This document shows positions 16,701 to 26,028 of a stretch of DNA of 32,215 nt, one piece after another (position 1 is the first letter of the stretch; every line of letters starts with the position of its first letter). The translations under genes and the position numbers were made by a program. The DNA is taken from NCBI GenBank assembly GCA_900555855.1, contig USML01000006.1:1-32215 (forward strand), in the 5' to 3' direction. This DNA is from an uncultured Eubacteriales bacterium (lineage in GTDB: Bacteria; Bacillota; Clostridia; Oscillospirales; Butyricicoccaceae). The notes under the pieces were generated by a model. That model searched no databases, was not told the DNA's origin, and saw nothing but the letters and a program-made list of their open reading frames with translations.

Positions 16701-19700
16701 GCGTAGCTGTTATACAGGCAGGCGTTGCCCCCTGCGTAAAGCATCGTGGGATAATAGGTATAGTTCCCCTTGACATACGGATCGCCCATGACGCAGGAGG
16801 TCTTCATGATGGGGCAATCCACTCGCACATGGTAGTCCTTCGCCGTGAAATAGCTTTTGTTATCCGCCTTTTTACTGCTTACATAGAAGGAATTGCACTG
16901 GAGGTAAATGCTCGTGCCGCCGCCGGCATTCCCGTCCACATTTCCGTCGGTGGGCAGATCCAATATCATGCCGCCCAGAGCCACATCATATTCGCCGGTA
17001 TCGGCGTTCTTGGCAAAGGCCCGATAGGCATAGCGCCCAGCCCGCAGAGGTGCATAGAACATCTGGTAGTTTTCCACCAGCGTGCCCTGCGCGGGGTCAT
17101 ATTCCTCCGTGCCCTCGGGCAGCGTGTCGGTGAAGTCGCTGTAGCGGAAGCAGCCGGTGATCTCCTCGCCGAGAGTCTCATTGCCTGCCGTATCGGTCAC
17201 TACAGAATAAAGCTTGATGATGGGATAGCCGCCGGTATAGTCCTTACCAACATAGAAGGAGAAGTTCATCAGGGGATTCTTCTCCACCTTCAGCGTCAGC
17301 GTCCAGGTGTCGGTGGAGAAGTGCACGCCGTCGTGGGAGGCATAGAAGCGATAGAGGTAGGTGCCCTCTTTGAGCTCGGTGAGCTGGATGGTGGTCATGC
17401 CGAAAATGGCCTCGGAGAAGGACTGCATCGCGCCCCAGCTCTCGCCGCCGTTGTCGGAGCGCTCATAATAATAATTCTTATAGCTCAGGGTCTCGCCCTC
17501 CACGGGAGCAAAGATCCTGCCGGCCTGCAGGTCGGAGAGGAGATATGCCTTGCCGACCTGAACGGTGTCCGTCTTCTCGGCTGCAACGCCCTCAATGAGG
17601 TGCGGGACCTTGATTTCAACGAGGACCTTGCCGCAGGTGTCGCACTTGCCGTCGGAATTGCTGTCGCTGTGCGCAACGGCGGTCTGTCCCTTCAAAACGG
17701 GAGCCGGGCAGCTGTCGATATAACCATCGCCCAGCGCTTCGGCAAGCAAGCCGTTTTCCGCCGTAAAGGCAGTGCCCTGAACGGTGACGGTGGTGGTTTC
17801 CGCGCCGGAGGTCTTGACTGCGCCGTCCAGATAGAAGCACTTTTCGGCGGCCAGCGTGGTGTTGTCGCCGATGATTCCGCCAACCAGCGCACCCATGCTG
17901 GCGTTATCGTCGTATTCGCCGCTGATCTCGCCCATGGAGTAGCAGCCGGTCAGGGCAATGCTGTGGGTGCCGGAGGTGCCGCCCACAAGGCCCACGATGC
18001 CGCCGGCCGCCTGAGCGATCCTCTGCGTCTTATAAAAGAAGCTGATGTTGCCGGTATTGTAGCAGTTGGTGACGGTGGCGGTATTCTCAAGGCATCCCGC
18101 AATGCCGCCCACACCACGGAATTCGGTCTGCCAGCCGCGCAGATGGATATTGCCGGTGTTCCAGCAGTTTTCGATGGTGGTCTCGCCGTGGGAAGCAACG
18201 GCCACGATGCCGCCGGTATAGCCCTCATAGCCGGTGATCTCGGCTTGGTTGGAGCAGCCGCGGATCACGGCATCCTGCGCCGTAGCCACAACGCCGGCGT
18301 GACCGTAAATCTGATCATTCGTGGGCTCGCCGGTGAGCGTCACGAAGTTGTGGCAATTTTCGATGGTGGCGGTGCGATGGGTGGAAACGCCGCAGGCGCG
18401 GCCCACGATGCCGGCCACATAGCGGGTGATGGCCTTAGCCTCGCCGTAGACGCTAAGGTTTTTGACAGTAGCGCCGTCGCACAGACCGAACAGGCCCGTG
18501 TAGTAGGAGCTGCCGTTGTTAAAGGTGCCCTTGTTCTCCAGATACAGGCCGGTGATCTTGTGATTCCCGCCGTCAAAGGTGCCGCGGTAATCCTTGTTGC
18601 TGGCATGGTCGCCGATGGGCGTCCAGTGGCTGCTCGCGCTGCAGATGCCGCTGAGGTCGATATCGTCCGTCAGGCGGGCGTTCAACTCAGGCTTGCCGCC
18701 GTTGACCTCGTCCGCAAACCACTTGAGCTGGGCGGCGGTGGCGATCTCATAATAACCGTCCTCCGCCACGGCAGGCTTGTTCACATCCGTCACGGTGACG
18801 GTGCACTGTGCAGTGTAGCCGCCGTCCTGCGTGGTGACGGTAACGGTGGTCTTGCCCTCACCGACGCCGGTCACGACGCCCTTGCTCACGGTCGCAACTT
18901 TGCTGTCGCCGGTCTGCCAGCTGAGCTTCTGGTTCGTTGCGTTCGCGGGGAGGACGGTGGCGGTAAGCGCCGCCGTTTCGCCCCGGTTGACGGTCAGTGC
19001 GTCCTGATCCAGCGTCACGCCGGTGACGGCAATCTTGGTGTCTCCGCCGGGCTTGGTGTTGTCGCCCGTGACGAAGTAGAAGGAATTAAAGTAGTTGTAA
19101 GCGGAATTTTCCAGCGCAATGCAGGTATCATTTTCCATGCAGAACGCCGCCGGGAGCGTAATCGTGTGCGTTCCGTCTTCATTTTCCGTCACGGCAAAAT
19201 CGGAGCTGGAAATGCTCCAGTTCTCCTCGCCCTCCATGTTGAAGAACGCGCAGTAGCTGACGATCGTCTCTTCAAAATCCGCCGGATAGGTGACATAGAC
19301 GAACTCCGTGTCTGCCGGGATGGTGACGGTGTAGACCTTCTTCTCGCCCTGGTTCTGACTCATCCCGCCGTTAACATTGACCACGCTCGCGGCGATGTTG
19401 TAAACATACTCGGTTCCCGCGGGATCGAGGGTGATGCTGGCAAAGTCAAAATCCTTATAATACTCCGCCGGGTCAAAGGTCTTCTCGCCGCCGCCCACGG
19501 TGACCTTTGCGGTGGCGGGAGCGTAGCAGGAATCACTGGTGCCCGCGCTGGGATCCATGGCCAGCAGGTAATAGGTGCCCTTGGTGGCGAAGGTATAGGT
19601 ATAATCGCTGCCATCGGCCATGGTCGGCTCAACTGTATCAACCAAAGTCCAATCTTTGTCGTAGACCGCAACGGTCAGGCCGGTGATCGGATCGGTCTGC

Positions 19701-20776
19701 TCGGTGCCGCCGTCCGCCACGCTCTTGGTGTCATACTTCATCGTGGAGAAGCGAATGCTCTTGCCGGGCTGCACGGAATAAGCATCCTGATCAAAGCAGG
19801 CAAACGCGCCTATGGTCCAGAAGTTCCAGTTGCTGAACATGGCAAGATCGATCGTGTCGTCGTCCGACAGCAGGATGTAGTCCGCGGTGGAGCCCCAGCC
19901 GGGTCCCATGAGCGGATAGACATGGTTGCGGTAGTACATGAGGTTCTCATCGTGGCCCCAGAACTGCTGCATGTACATGCTGGTGGCGCTGCCGGTGAGG
20001 TTCAGAGCCAGGCTCGTATCCTCATAGGCGGTTTCGCCGAGCATATTCTCGACGCCTTTGCCGCCGTTGGCTCCGACGATCTCAGCCTGTCCGGTAATAA
20101 CCTCTTCCGGCGTATAGCCGAGGTAGTAGACGCCGATCATATACAGGTAAAGATGCAGCGCTGTGGGGCGCTTGACGATCGTATCGTTCACATAGCCGCC
20201 GGAGCCGTTTTCGGTCTGGTAGCGGTAGTAATCGGCGAGGCCATACAGGCCAAGATCGAAGTATGGCACATTCACCTCAAGGTGAGAAATCACAGTGCCC
20301 TCATTGCCGACGATGGGGACGCCGTCGCTGGAGATGGTGACCCAAACTCTCACGCTGTCCTGCGGCGTCTCGTCGTAGCCGTACTGGCTCTCATCGCCCT
20401 TCTCGCCCGCTTCAACGGTGATCTTCAGCGTTGCCTCAGCGGTGACAGTCGCATCATTGGCGCAGGTCGCCGTAATCGTGGGCGTGTAAGTGCCCGTGCT
20501 GGGGTGGGTGAAATGCAGACTGCCATCGGCAAGCTTGGTGTGATCGCCGAGGTTGTCGCCGGACAAGGCATAGGTCATGCTGTGGCCCCCGCCGTCCGTA
20601 AACAGGTCTGTCATTTTGATTACGAGCTCTGCGCCCTGTTTCGTGGTAAACGAGGTGTTTTCCGACACAGTGATCGCATGCCCGGTTGTCGTTTCGTCCG
20701 CCGCAAAGGCCATTGCCGGCAGCATACTCAGCAGCATGGCAAGAACCAGCAGCAAACTTGTTACTCTTCTTTTCAT
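13796..20776 (-). CDS. Giant secreted dockerin protein with DUF4430-type, Big-2 and GLUG-like regions
   Basis: 2326 aa. ATG 20776 follows AAAGGAG. Signal peptide about 1-25 (LLLVLAMLLSMLPAMAFA). A cadherin-like sandwich (about 30-125) precedes a region at about 140-335 that resembles the large transcobalamin-like/DUF4430 surface module (DSVRVWVTISSDG, FWGHDENLMYYRNH, GPGWGSTADYILL). A Big-2 domain lies at about 580-662 (VTGVTLDQDALTVNRGETAA), then a GLUG-like stretch at about 669-1030 (YYEIATAAQLKWFADEV; repeated GGIVG and NCYNTGNI units). A long, unrecognised beta-rich middle follows, then a carboxypeptidase-regulatory-like module at about 1885-1962, a second GLUG-like stretch at about 1990-2245, and a type I dockerin at about 2262-2320 with two DVNGDGKADNLDAAL calcium loops. 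First gene after the putative cobalamin riboswitch. Binding of corrinoid or another ligand is inference; surface docking through the dockerin is well founded. Confidence 0.92.
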   Translation of the reverse strand: MKRRVTSLLLVLAMLLSMLPAMAFAADETTTGHAITVSENTSFTTKQGAELVIKMTDLFTDGGGHSMTYALSGDNLGDHTKLADGSLHFTHPSTGTYTPTITATCANDATVTAEATLKITVEAGEKGDESQYGYDETPQDSVRVWVTISSDGVPIVGNEGTVISHLEVNVPYFDLGLYGLADYYRYQTENGSGGYVNDTIVKRPTALHLYLYMIGVYYLGYTPEEVITGQAEIVGANGGKGVENMLGETAYEDTSLALNLTGSATSMYMQQFWGHDENLMYYRNHVYPLMGPGWGSTADYILLSDDDTIDLAMFSNWNFWTIGAFACFDQDAYSVQPGKSIRFSTMKYDTKSVADGGTEQTDPITGLTVAVYDKDWTLVDTVEPTMADGSDYTYTFATKGTYYLLAMDPSAGTSDSCYAPATAKVTVGGGEKTFDPAEYYKDFDFASITLDPAGTEYVYNIAASVVNVNGGMSQNQGEKKVYTVTIPADTEFVYVTYPADFEETIVSYCAFFNMEGEENWSISSSDFAVTENEDGTHTITLPAAFCMENDTCIALENSAYNYFNSFYFVTGDNTKPGGDTKIAVTGVTLDQDALTVNRGETAALTATVLPANATNQKLSWQTGDSKVATVSKGVVTGVGEGKTTVTVTTQDGGYTAQCTVTVTDVNKPAVAEDGYYEIATAAQLKWFADEVNGGKPELNARLTDDIDLSGICSASSHWTPIGDHASNKDYRGTFDGGNHKITGLYLENKGTFNNGSSYYTGLFGLCDGATVKNLSVYGEAKAITRYVAGIVGRACGVSTHRTATIENCHNFVTLTGEPTNDQIYGHAGVVATAQDAVIRGCSNQAEITGYEGYTGGIVAVASHGETTIENCWNTGNIHLRGWQTEFRGVGGIAGCLENTATVTNCYNTGNISFFYKTQRIAQAAGGIVGLVGGTSGTHSIALTGCYSMGEISGEYDDNASMGALVGGIIGDNTTLAAEKCFYLDGAVKTSGAETTTVTVQGTAFTAENGLLAEALGDGYIDSCPAPVLKGQTAVAHSDSNSDGKCDTCGKVLVEIKVPHLIEGVAAEKTDTVQVGKAYLLSDLQAGRIFAPVEGETLSYKNYYYERSDNGGESWGAMQSFSEAIFGMTTIQLTELKEGTYLYRFYASHDGVHFSTDTWTLTLKVEKNPLMNFSFYVGKDYTGGYPIIKLYSVVTDTAGNETLGEEITGCFRYSDFTDTLPEGTEEYDPAQGTLVENYQMFYAPLRAGRYAYRAFAKNADTGEYDVALGGMILDLPTDGNVDGNAGGGTSIYLQCNSFYVSSKKADNKSYFTAKDYHVRVDCPIMKTSCVMGDPYVKGNYTYYPTMLYAGGNACLYNSYAYPDIDGYIFTQAINQTFQASYFAGTKSMTINTAVELTVTVPEKADFGLYFQWNNFNTTEVEPMDKTEDYDGWFHSDGTKKATYQISKGNSNYTWRLSDDTHVTEAGWLASQSKDAEMSFSFAENAPTDRLSHDFTKLGTQTMLRDEADLQINLDPTGYAAFEGTKRVRAYRHWQLINSDPGNIMVEPDFHWNVLADGDATVKTVNGGNTTANWADVTAGAKDSIITVYYDSIDVNPGNYGSHGGFYPATQPNRLGVIVVGGTGVQHGTADADVDFNMAAGVTTTRSLDWDYNYDTWFYGANETAPALDFAVKATGDVAVEYAFVTANAAMETVMQDYTTVTVGQDGRYTVPLADFRTLGAGKGGTVILKMTDETGVSYRLVRVAEVTVTAENVSNPKEAIMPGDQVKLTFRGMYRAVNKISGVFNPTIFKPTYYSGDTKFEGTLGQYQRMDNASITVTIPENIEFAEGSETAEVRFTDGYTYGSMYSAANPFAFLYAMTDTGTGTNFNAVTVNYYMNHYADAVVTVSRKVLFDTALRMTDEAGTALEGVAVTLTGPKGEAVTAGENGRYSLGYGAYTYTLIKDGYVITRGGFSLGSADAEKLQDGVLTLTLAAMPAAGANPWDGKTKTEPQKDDSGAYRIGTAAELAWYAASDGKTAAKLTADIELAGFDWTPLKKLYAAFDGQGHVIRNLYINSSSYPAGVFGYVKTGASVTKLGVTGDVICTAKSNAQAGGIAGYMESDTSITECFSKVNVTSKKHAGGIAGYVNASSVISDCYATGNIATISANECFLGGICASGYSYATGAALTNCYFTGTVTGSGGNASYIGGVSCIAKEENYTNCYYLAGTVSGESPKYGITGKGTAKTADELKAFAPTLGDKFTADRNGVNNGYPVLAWQLPIVLGDVNGDGKADNLDAALVYAYYNGKQELSARQQTAADVNGDGKADNLDAALIYAFYNGKITAFPAK
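13805..13998 (-). repeat. Duplicated dockerin calcium-loop segments
   Basis: The two dockerin repeats are nearly identical, differing in the protein only at V/I and Y/F positions, and about 90% identical in DNA over some 65 bases. Each carries the Asp/Asn-rich EF-hand loop (D-V-N-G-D-G-K-A-D-N-L-D) followed by an AAL-Y-A-x-YNGK helix. The symmetry matches dockerins able to bind in two orientations. Confidence 0.85.
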
Positions 20777-20975
20777 ACATTTCTCCTTTGGCAGTTATTA
20801 TCAAAGCGCCAGCTGCAGCTTCCGCCATGCCCCTCTGCAGGACAAGCGGGCTTGCGCTTTCATTTCGGGGGATCTCCGCTTTCGCGGCGTTTTCTTCGCA
20901 GATGCTCCTTCCGAAATTTCTGCAAAAACAAACCATGCTTCTCTCTGAAAACATGATTCCGGCGCTCCGGATAAC

Positions 20976-21013
20976 AAAAAAACACCGATCTGCTTGCAAC
21001 AAGCAAATCGGCG
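20976..21013 (-). terminator. Riboswitch-linked intrinsic terminator
   Basis: On the minus strand a 14-pair stem (two G-T wobbles, TTG loop; arms at 21000-21013 and 20983-20996) runs directly into seven Ts. It lies about 95 nt after the cobalamin-like aptamer and 200 nt before the dockerin gene, the classic position for a transcriptional expression platform that stops synthesis when ligand is bound. Confidence 0.9.
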
Positions 21014-21106
21014 CCCTGCTCCGAGTTTCGATAGGATCATCGTGCTATCTACTTTCCATTTATCTGCCTCTGCACCAAAAGAGAATATCAGACAGCTCCA
21101 TGCAGA

Positions 21107-21353
21107 TGAAGAAAAGCGATTCTCCTGACTTGGACTATGGACGCGCAGCGTCCGCGCTCTGTCTTCTACCTTCTCATGGGTCGCCCCACAATGGCTGCCT
21201 TTCGGCCACACGGCCTGCGCTGAAAGCGCTGTCTTACGCTTTTCTGCCGGCCGCTTCGAAAACTTGCTCATCCTCACAGTTCCGGGCGAGTAGTTTCATT
21301 GCTCTTTCACCGTGACCTACCCCATCGGGATAACCCACGATTACAATTCTTCA
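21107..21353 (-). promoter_or_regulatory. Probable cobalamin (B12) riboswitch
   Basis: Read on the minus strand, the conserved blocks of the cobalamin aptamer occur in order: CGGTGAAA (about 21305-21312), CCGGAACTGTGAG (21273-21285), CCATTG (21189-21194) opening a TGGG-GCGA-CCCA hairpin, GAGAAGG (21169-21175), a variable hairpin GGACGC/GCGTCC, and AAGTCAGGAGA (21121-21131). TGAAGAA (21347-21353) can pair with TTCTTCA (21107-21113) to close the element. The GGGAA-type box near the 5' end is poorly matched. A strong terminator follows at 20976-21013. Cobalamin riboswitches generally turn off B12 uptake or synthesis genes, so the downstream surface operon would be expressed when B12 is scarce. 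Assigned by eye, not by a covariance search. Confidence 0.8.
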
Positions 21354-21462
21354 GCGGATAAATGATATGAAATTGTCACGCGGGAATGGTTCCACCCGCC
21401 CCGCGGCGGTCTGTCCTGTGCATCGGCAGCGCCCTTTGCCCCCGTTTTGGGAGAAAAGCGCT

Positions 21463-21483
21463 GTAAAAAATGCACATTTTTAC
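21463..21483. promoter_or_regulatory. AT-rich palindrome near the +1 of the leader
   Basis: AAAAATG and CATTTTT arms around a 2-base centre continue outward to GT/AC with a one-base bulge. It begins about four bases downstream of the predicted start of the riboswitch transcript, a position where a repressor could block transcription, or it may simply be a 5' mRNA hairpin. Confidence 0.4.
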
Positions 21484-21493
21484 CACTATGCTT

Positions 21494-21522
21494 ATTATAG
21501 CGCCGGCCCGGAGAAAAGTCTA
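21494..21522 (-). promoter_or_regulatory. Sigma-A promoter of the riboswitch/surface locus
   Basis: On the minus strand TAGACT and TATAAT are separated by exactly 17 bases. The predicted start is near 21487, giving a leader of about 710 nt containing the cobalamin-type aptamer and terminator before the first gene at 20776. Confidence 0.75.
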
Positions 21523-21615
21523 TCGTCATTTGCGTTTTTTGTTTTTTGCGGAACGGCGGGTTTTTACTGCATATTCACCACTTTTCTCCCATGGCCCGGC
21601 GGCGGATGCCCTTGC

Positions 21616-22389
21616 TCAATCCTCGCAAACGGGCAGGAGCACCTGCGTGATGAATTTTTTCGGGTCCTTATGCTGGGGCGGGCCTTCCAGATAGATATGC
21701 CGCAGCATCCCCCGGGGCGTCAGGCCCCGCGCCGCTGCGCAGGCCAGCAGCTTCCGCCCCACGGCGGGAAGCTCCTCATAGGCGCCGTGGTGATAAAGGC
21801 TCAGCGCCCGGGTGGGCGGGAGCTTTTCCACATAGTCGCCGCTGCTCTCCGGCAAAACAGAGACGCAGAACGACACCACCTCCGGCGCCGCAAGGCTGTA
21901 TTCCGTAAAATACATCCGCTGGGTGACATCCGTCCCGCAGCAGCGCATGGCTTCCAGCGCCGTCTGCCGCAGCAGCGCGGTCTTCTTTGCCACGCTCCCG
22001 GCCCGATAGGTCCGGCGGTAAATGGTCTGTCCGCTCTGGCGCAGGGTTCTCACCTCCGGCGGCGCTTCGTTGGCCCGCTCCCGCAGCTTTTCGATATGCA
22101 GATCCATCTCCCCCCGCAGCTGCTCCAGTCGGCGGATCAGCGGCAAAAGGTCAAAATCGTCCTCAAAATAGCCCCGGATCTCGCCCAGCGACAGGCCCAT
22201 GGCCTGAAAGCTCCGGATGGTGCGGATCTTGGTAAAGGTGTCGATGGTATAATAGCGGTTGCCGGTGGCGCCGTCCTTCACATCCGGCTGGATCAGGCCG
22301 CGCTCCTCATAATGCAGAATGATGCGCCGGGTCACGCCCACCGCCTGGGCCACCTCCCCGATGGAAAACAGCGCCTGATCCTTTTTCAT
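21616..22389 (-). CDS. MerR-family regulator with GyrI-like effector domain
   Basis: 257 aa. ATG 22389 follows GGAGG six bases upstream. The N-terminal winged helix is clear: FSIGEVAQAVGVTRRIILHY (residues about 8-27), then GNRYYTIDTFTKI, and a dimerisation helix to about residue 105. The remaining 150 residues resemble the GyrI-like ligand-binding domain of BmrR-type regulators (ending near PPQHKDPKKFITQVLLPVCE). Such proteins sense amphipathic ligands and activate promoters with long spacers. The gene has its own promoter. It lies immediately upstream of the surface locus in the same direction, and no terminator is evident between them, so some readthrough into the riboswitch leader is possible. 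The target and ligand are unknown. Confidence 0.9.
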   Translation of the reverse strand: MKKDQALFSIGEVAQAVGVTRRIILHYEERGLIQPDVKDGATGNRYYTIDTFTKIRTIRSFQAMGLSLGEIRGYFEDDFDLLPLIRRLEQLRGEMDLHIEKLRERANEAPPEVRTLRQSGQTIYRRTYRAGSVAKKTALLRQTALEAMRCCGTDVTQRMYFTEYSLAAPEVVSFCVSVLPESSGDYVEKLPPTRALSLYHHGAYEELPAVGRKLLACAAARGLTPRGMLRHIYLEGPPQHKDPKKFITQVLLPVCED

Positions 22390-22433
22390 AGCCTACCTCC
22401 GCTCTCTGCCGTACATGGATGTGTGATGTTCTT

Positions 22434-22461
22434 ATTATAAGGGATCGCCGGAAAAAAGCAA
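22434..22461 (-). promoter_or_regulatory. Sigma-A promoter of the merR-type gene
   Basis: Minus-strand TTGCTT and TATAAT with a 16-base spacer, about 45 bases before the ATG of the MerR regulator and just after the groEL terminator. Confidence 0.65.
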
Positions 22462-22482
22462 GCGCGCCCGGCCCGGCGGCAC

Positions 22483-22512
22483 AAAAAAAGGCGCGGCAAG
22501 CTGCCGCGCCTT
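22483..22512 (-). terminator. Intrinsic terminator of groES-groEL
   Basis: Minus-strand AAGGCGCGGCA and its perfect complement around a 3-base loop, followed by a run of Ts, 22 bases after the groEL stop. Confidence 0.93.
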
Positions 22513-22534
22513 GAAGATATTCCGGGATCCGGGA

Positions 22535-24473
<1,939 letters not shown>

Positions 24474-24500
24474 AAGATACAACCTCTTTTTCTTGGATTT

Positions 24501-24527
24501 TTAGCACTCATGCATTCTGAGTGCCAA
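24501..24527. promoter_or_regulatory. CIRCE operator (HrcA binding site)
   Basis: TTAGCACTC, nine bases, GAGTGCCAA: the CIRCE inverted repeat with one mismatch in the second arm. It lies between the groES promoter and start codon, where HrcA represses in the absence of heat stress. Confidence 0.96.
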
Positions 24528-24539
24528 TCTGTTGTCTTT

Positions 24540-24567
24540 ATCATAGCACGATTTGCGGGAAAAACAA
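24540..24567 (-). promoter_or_regulatory. Sigma-A promoter of groES-groEL
   Basis: Minus-strand TTGTTT and TATGAT with a 16-base spacer, directly upstream of the CIRCE element. Confidence 0.75.
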
Positions 24568-24667
24568 CCCCTTTTTTAAAATTTTTCCCAATCTTTTTTG
24601 AAACAAACTGTGAACTTTCGCCAAGGTCTGCCGGATCCTGTCGAACGCTGTCCTGCGGGAGTGCCAA

Positions 24668-24694
24668 AAGAAACGGTCCCCGCCCTTTGCGGGA
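24668..24694 (-). terminator. Possible terminator of the minus-strand alanine racemase
   Basis: CCCGC and GCGGG arms about 20 bases after the stop, followed on the minus strand by an interrupted T-rich stretch. The stem is short, so this is tentative. Confidence 0.4.
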
Positions 24695-24711
24695 GCCGCA
24701 GCGCTGTTTTC

Positions 24712-25845
24712 TTAATACCGATAGATCCGCTTCACCCGGGGGGTGATCAGGCAGAGGGGATAGGAGAGATTCTGCCCGGTGTATTGCTGCAGCTCGGCCA
24801 GCGGCAGCTTCGCGCCGTTTTTGGAATAGCCGAAGACGGTGACCTCGTCGCCCACCCGGCAGTCGATGCCGGTAGCGTCGATCATGGTCTGATCCATGGA
24901 GGTGGCCAGATAGCGGGTGCGGGTGTCGTTCAGCAGGATGACGCCGGCCCCCTGGGCCATGGGCCGGAACAGGCCGTCGGCATAGCCGATGTCCACCGTG
25001 GCCACCCGCGTGTCTCTTTCCGCCACAAAATGGTTGCAGTAGCCACAGCTCTCCCCTGCGTGGATGGTGTGCAGATTGGTGACGAAGGCCCGCCAGGAGA
25101 TGCCCTCCTGCACCTGGAGCCAGTTGGTGCCGTCGTCCATGGAATCATAGCCCATATACAGGCTGCCCGGGCGCACATGGGTGGAGATGGCGTCGCCCTT
25201 GAACCAGGAGGTGGCGCCGGTGTTGCAGCAATGGATATACCGGGGCGAAAAGCCTGCGGCGCGGATCTGCTCCACGGCGCGGCAGAACTTTTCGTAGGCC
25301 ACGGGCGTCTGGGGATCGTCGGTATAGGTGGCGTTGACAAAATGGGTGAACACGCCGGCCACCGAAATGTTCCGGAGGGTCTTCAGATGGGCCAGCAGCG
25401 CGTCCAGATCCGGCCCGGCGCAGACGCCGATGCGGTTCATGCCCGTATTGATCTTCAGCTGCACCCGGGCCACCAGGCCCTGCTCCCGGGCCGCTGCATC
25501 CACCATATCGGCGTTTTCCCGGTTAAACACGGGCAGCAGCAGACGGTTTTCCACGGCGTAAGGCACGGCGTTTTCCGGCGCAGGCCCCAGCAGCATGATA
25601 TCCGCCTTGCGGAAGCCGCCCTGCCGGAGGGTCACGCCCTCGCAGGTCTGAGCCACAGCCAGCACCTCCGCCCCCATGGTATTCACCAGAAAATCCGCCA
25701 TGGGCAGCAGGCCGATGCCATAGGCATTGGCCTTCATCACCGGGATCACGCCCCGGGGCACCGCCGCAGCCTGCACCTTCCGGTATTGCTCCTTCATATT
25801 GCCGAAATCCACTTCCAGGTAGGAATGATACATTCCGATCTCCAT
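24712..25845 (-). CDS. Alanine racemase-family PLP enzyme (divergent paralogue)
   Basis: 377 aa. ATG 25845 is nine bases after AAAGGAG. Fold type III: PLP lysine in PVMKANAYGIG (Lys38), and a catalytic tyrosine candidate near 268 in GESCGYCNHF, followed by VATVDIGYADGLFRP and ATSMDQTMIDATG, the equivalent of the CMDQ segment. It is clearly a racemase but diverged from the standard enzyme encoded divergently 183 bp away: SCGYC replaces SVGYG, and the segment before MDQ differs. It may make D-alanine for the wall, or act on another amino acid such as serine. The substrate cannot be told from sequence. Confidence 0.9.
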   Translation of the reverse strand: MEIGMYHSYLEVDFGNMKEQYRKVQAAAVPRGVIPVMKANAYGIGLLPMADFLVNTMGAEVLAVAQTCEGVTLRQGGFRKADIMLLGPAPENAVPYAVENRLLLPVFNRENADMVDAAAREQGLVARVQLKINTGMNRIGVCAGPDLDALLAHLKTLRNISVAGVFTHFVNATYTDDPQTPVAYEKFCRAVEQIRAAGFSPRYIHCCNTGATSWFKGDAISTHVRPGSLYMGYDSMDDGTNWLQVQEGISWRAFVTNLHTIHAGESCGYCNHFVAERDTRVATVDIGYADGLFRPMAQGAGVILLNDTRTRYLATSMDQTMIDATGIDCRVGDEVTVFGYSKNGAKLPLAELQQYTGQNLSYPLCLITPRVKRIYRY

Positions 25846-25905
25846 AATTCAATTCTCCTTTGCCGAGCTTTTACGCTTTGCGTTCTGCGTTTTTCCGATT
25901 CTTTT

Positions 25906-25934
25906 ACGATACCCCAAAATTCCGCGTTTTGCAA
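25906..25934 (-). promoter_or_regulatory. Sigma-A promoter of the minus-strand racemase
   Basis: Minus-strand TTGCAA and TATCGT with a 17-base spacer, about 60 bases before the ATG. Confidence 0.65.
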
Positions 25935-25956
25935 GGAAAAAAATCGCGCTCCGCTC

Positions 25957-25985
25957 TTGAAAGCCCATCCAGACTGGCGTATAAT
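25957..25985 (+). promoter_or_regulatory. Sigma-A promoter of the plus-strand alanine racemase
   Basis: TTGAAA and TATAAT with a 17-base spacer, 43 bases before the ATG at 26029. Its -35 lies back to back with that of the divergent racemase, 22 bases away, so the two could compete or share a regulator. Confidence 0.85.
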
Positions 25986-26028
25986 GTTTTCGGCTAAAAA
26001 ACTGCGCTTGCAGAAAGGATGTCTTACG

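Noticed and set aside
17610..17690. HSDSNSDGKCDTCG in the dockerin protein as a third dockerin repeat
   Set aside because: It has a DxNxDG-like run but no following helix; it is a lone CxxC knuckle motif seen in clostridial surface proteins.
14426..20956. A very long open frame (about 2176 codons) on the plus strand opposite the dockerin gene
   Set aside because: Composition shadow of a GC-rich gene: no ribosome site or signal sequence, low-complexity Gly/Val/Ala/Asp protein, and the minus-strand frame has clear domains.
21107..21353. RNase P RNA, tmRNA or a self-splicing intron in the leader
   Set aside because: Signature blocks of these RNAs are missing, whereas GGTGAAA, ACTGTGA, GAGAAGG and AAGTCAGGAGA occur in cobalamin order.
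20777..21615. A small protein gene in the long leader
   Set aside because: Available frames lack ribosome sites and coding character; the conserved blocks fit a riboswitch and terminator.
24598..26028. Upstream extension of the plus-strand alanine racemase frame
   Set aside because: It is antisense to the other racemase; a promoter, ribosome site and standard length all support ATG 26029.
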